Positions 63,892 through 64,000 of a stretch of DNA of 64,000 nucleotides are shown here, piece after piece; position 1 is the first letter of the stretch; each line of letters opens with the position of its first letter. A program made the position numbers and the translations under genes. The stretch is from positions 8,204,001 through 8,268,000 of the forward strand of contig JBBBDQ010001122.1 in assembly GCA_037127315.1 (NCBI GenBank). The letters are read 5' to 3'. The stretch comes from Ascarosepion bandense (lineage: Eukaryota; Mollusca; Cephalopoda; Sepiida; Sepiidae). A model generated the notes under the pieces. That model saw nothing but the letters and a program-made list of their open reading frames with translations. It made no database searches and was not told the DNA's origin.

Positions 63892-64000
63892 ATTGGAGTA
63901 GATAGACTAAACTATCGCCCGGTTCAGACTCCACTCTCGTCTATTGAACAGGTGAAGAGGCTCATCCCTTGTTCCTTGTTTAGGATGTGGTTTCCGGCTT
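63892..64000 (+). mobile_element. Short LINE-tail element, cut by window end
   Basis: AATTGGAGTAGATAGACTAA, CTATCGCCCGGTTCAGAC, GAAGAGGCTCATCCCTTG, GATGTGGTTTCCGGCTT. Same as the 17.4-kb unit; the tail should follow beyond the window. Confidence 0.85.

Overview
This window is intergenic or intronic DNA from an animal genome, built almost entirely from transposable-element remnants, satellites and microsatellites. I found no host protein-coding gene or exon. The DNA is AT-rich, with very many (TA)n tracts. It carries several tRNA-derived SINE families, 5S-rRNA-headed SINEs, non-LTR retrotransposons of two clades, Helitrons and mariner/hAT/piggyBac-like remnants. This mix, and SINEs that resemble tRNA-plus-conserved-body elements described from cephalopods, make a mollusc, most likely an octopus or relative, my best guess (inference, about 50%).

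Layout. 0-9 kb: short inverted-repeat DNA elements, three piggyBac-like MITE copies at TTAA sites, a SINE heterodimer, a LINE with an internal deletion (5.6-6.6 kb), and a SINE with a perfect 13-bp target duplication. 9-21 kb: antisense RTE-type remnants, the 5' half of a second LINE (ORF1 plus endonuclease) broken by a SINE and by a templated local duplication, several LINE 3' ends, and a 146-bp tandem array. 21-30 kb: palindromic MITEs, a 28-bp satellite, the first 5S-tRNA SINE, an inverted SINE pair, a hAT-like palindromic element, and LINE ends with tandem 3' repeats. 30-38.7 kb: two copies of one duplicated SINE-dimer block, a 59-bp minisatellite, the best open reading frame of the window (RTE reverse transcriptase, 33785-34780), a mariner relic, a LINE nearly identical to the 5.6-kb one, and the second 5S-tRNA SINE. 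39-53.8 kb: four antisense Helitrons, two arrays of an 11-bp GGAAT-like satellite, a 2.3-kb polypyrimidine repeat, a foldback element and more SINEs. 54-64 kb: duplicated unique-looking DNA, a transposase C-terminal relic, a 1.1-kb polypurine tract, a SINE heterodimer, a complete short Helitron and LINE reverse-transcriptase remnants.

How the parts relate. One LINE family and a short non-coding element end in the same roughly 45-bp 3' tail, which suggests a LINE mobilising a partner. The most frequent SINE (family A) occurs as a monomer with a tRNA-like Pol III promoter, as an Alu-like heterodimer with a promoterless second unit, and as a 5S-tRNA chimera. Most long open frames here come from stop-free satellites and should not be taken for genes.
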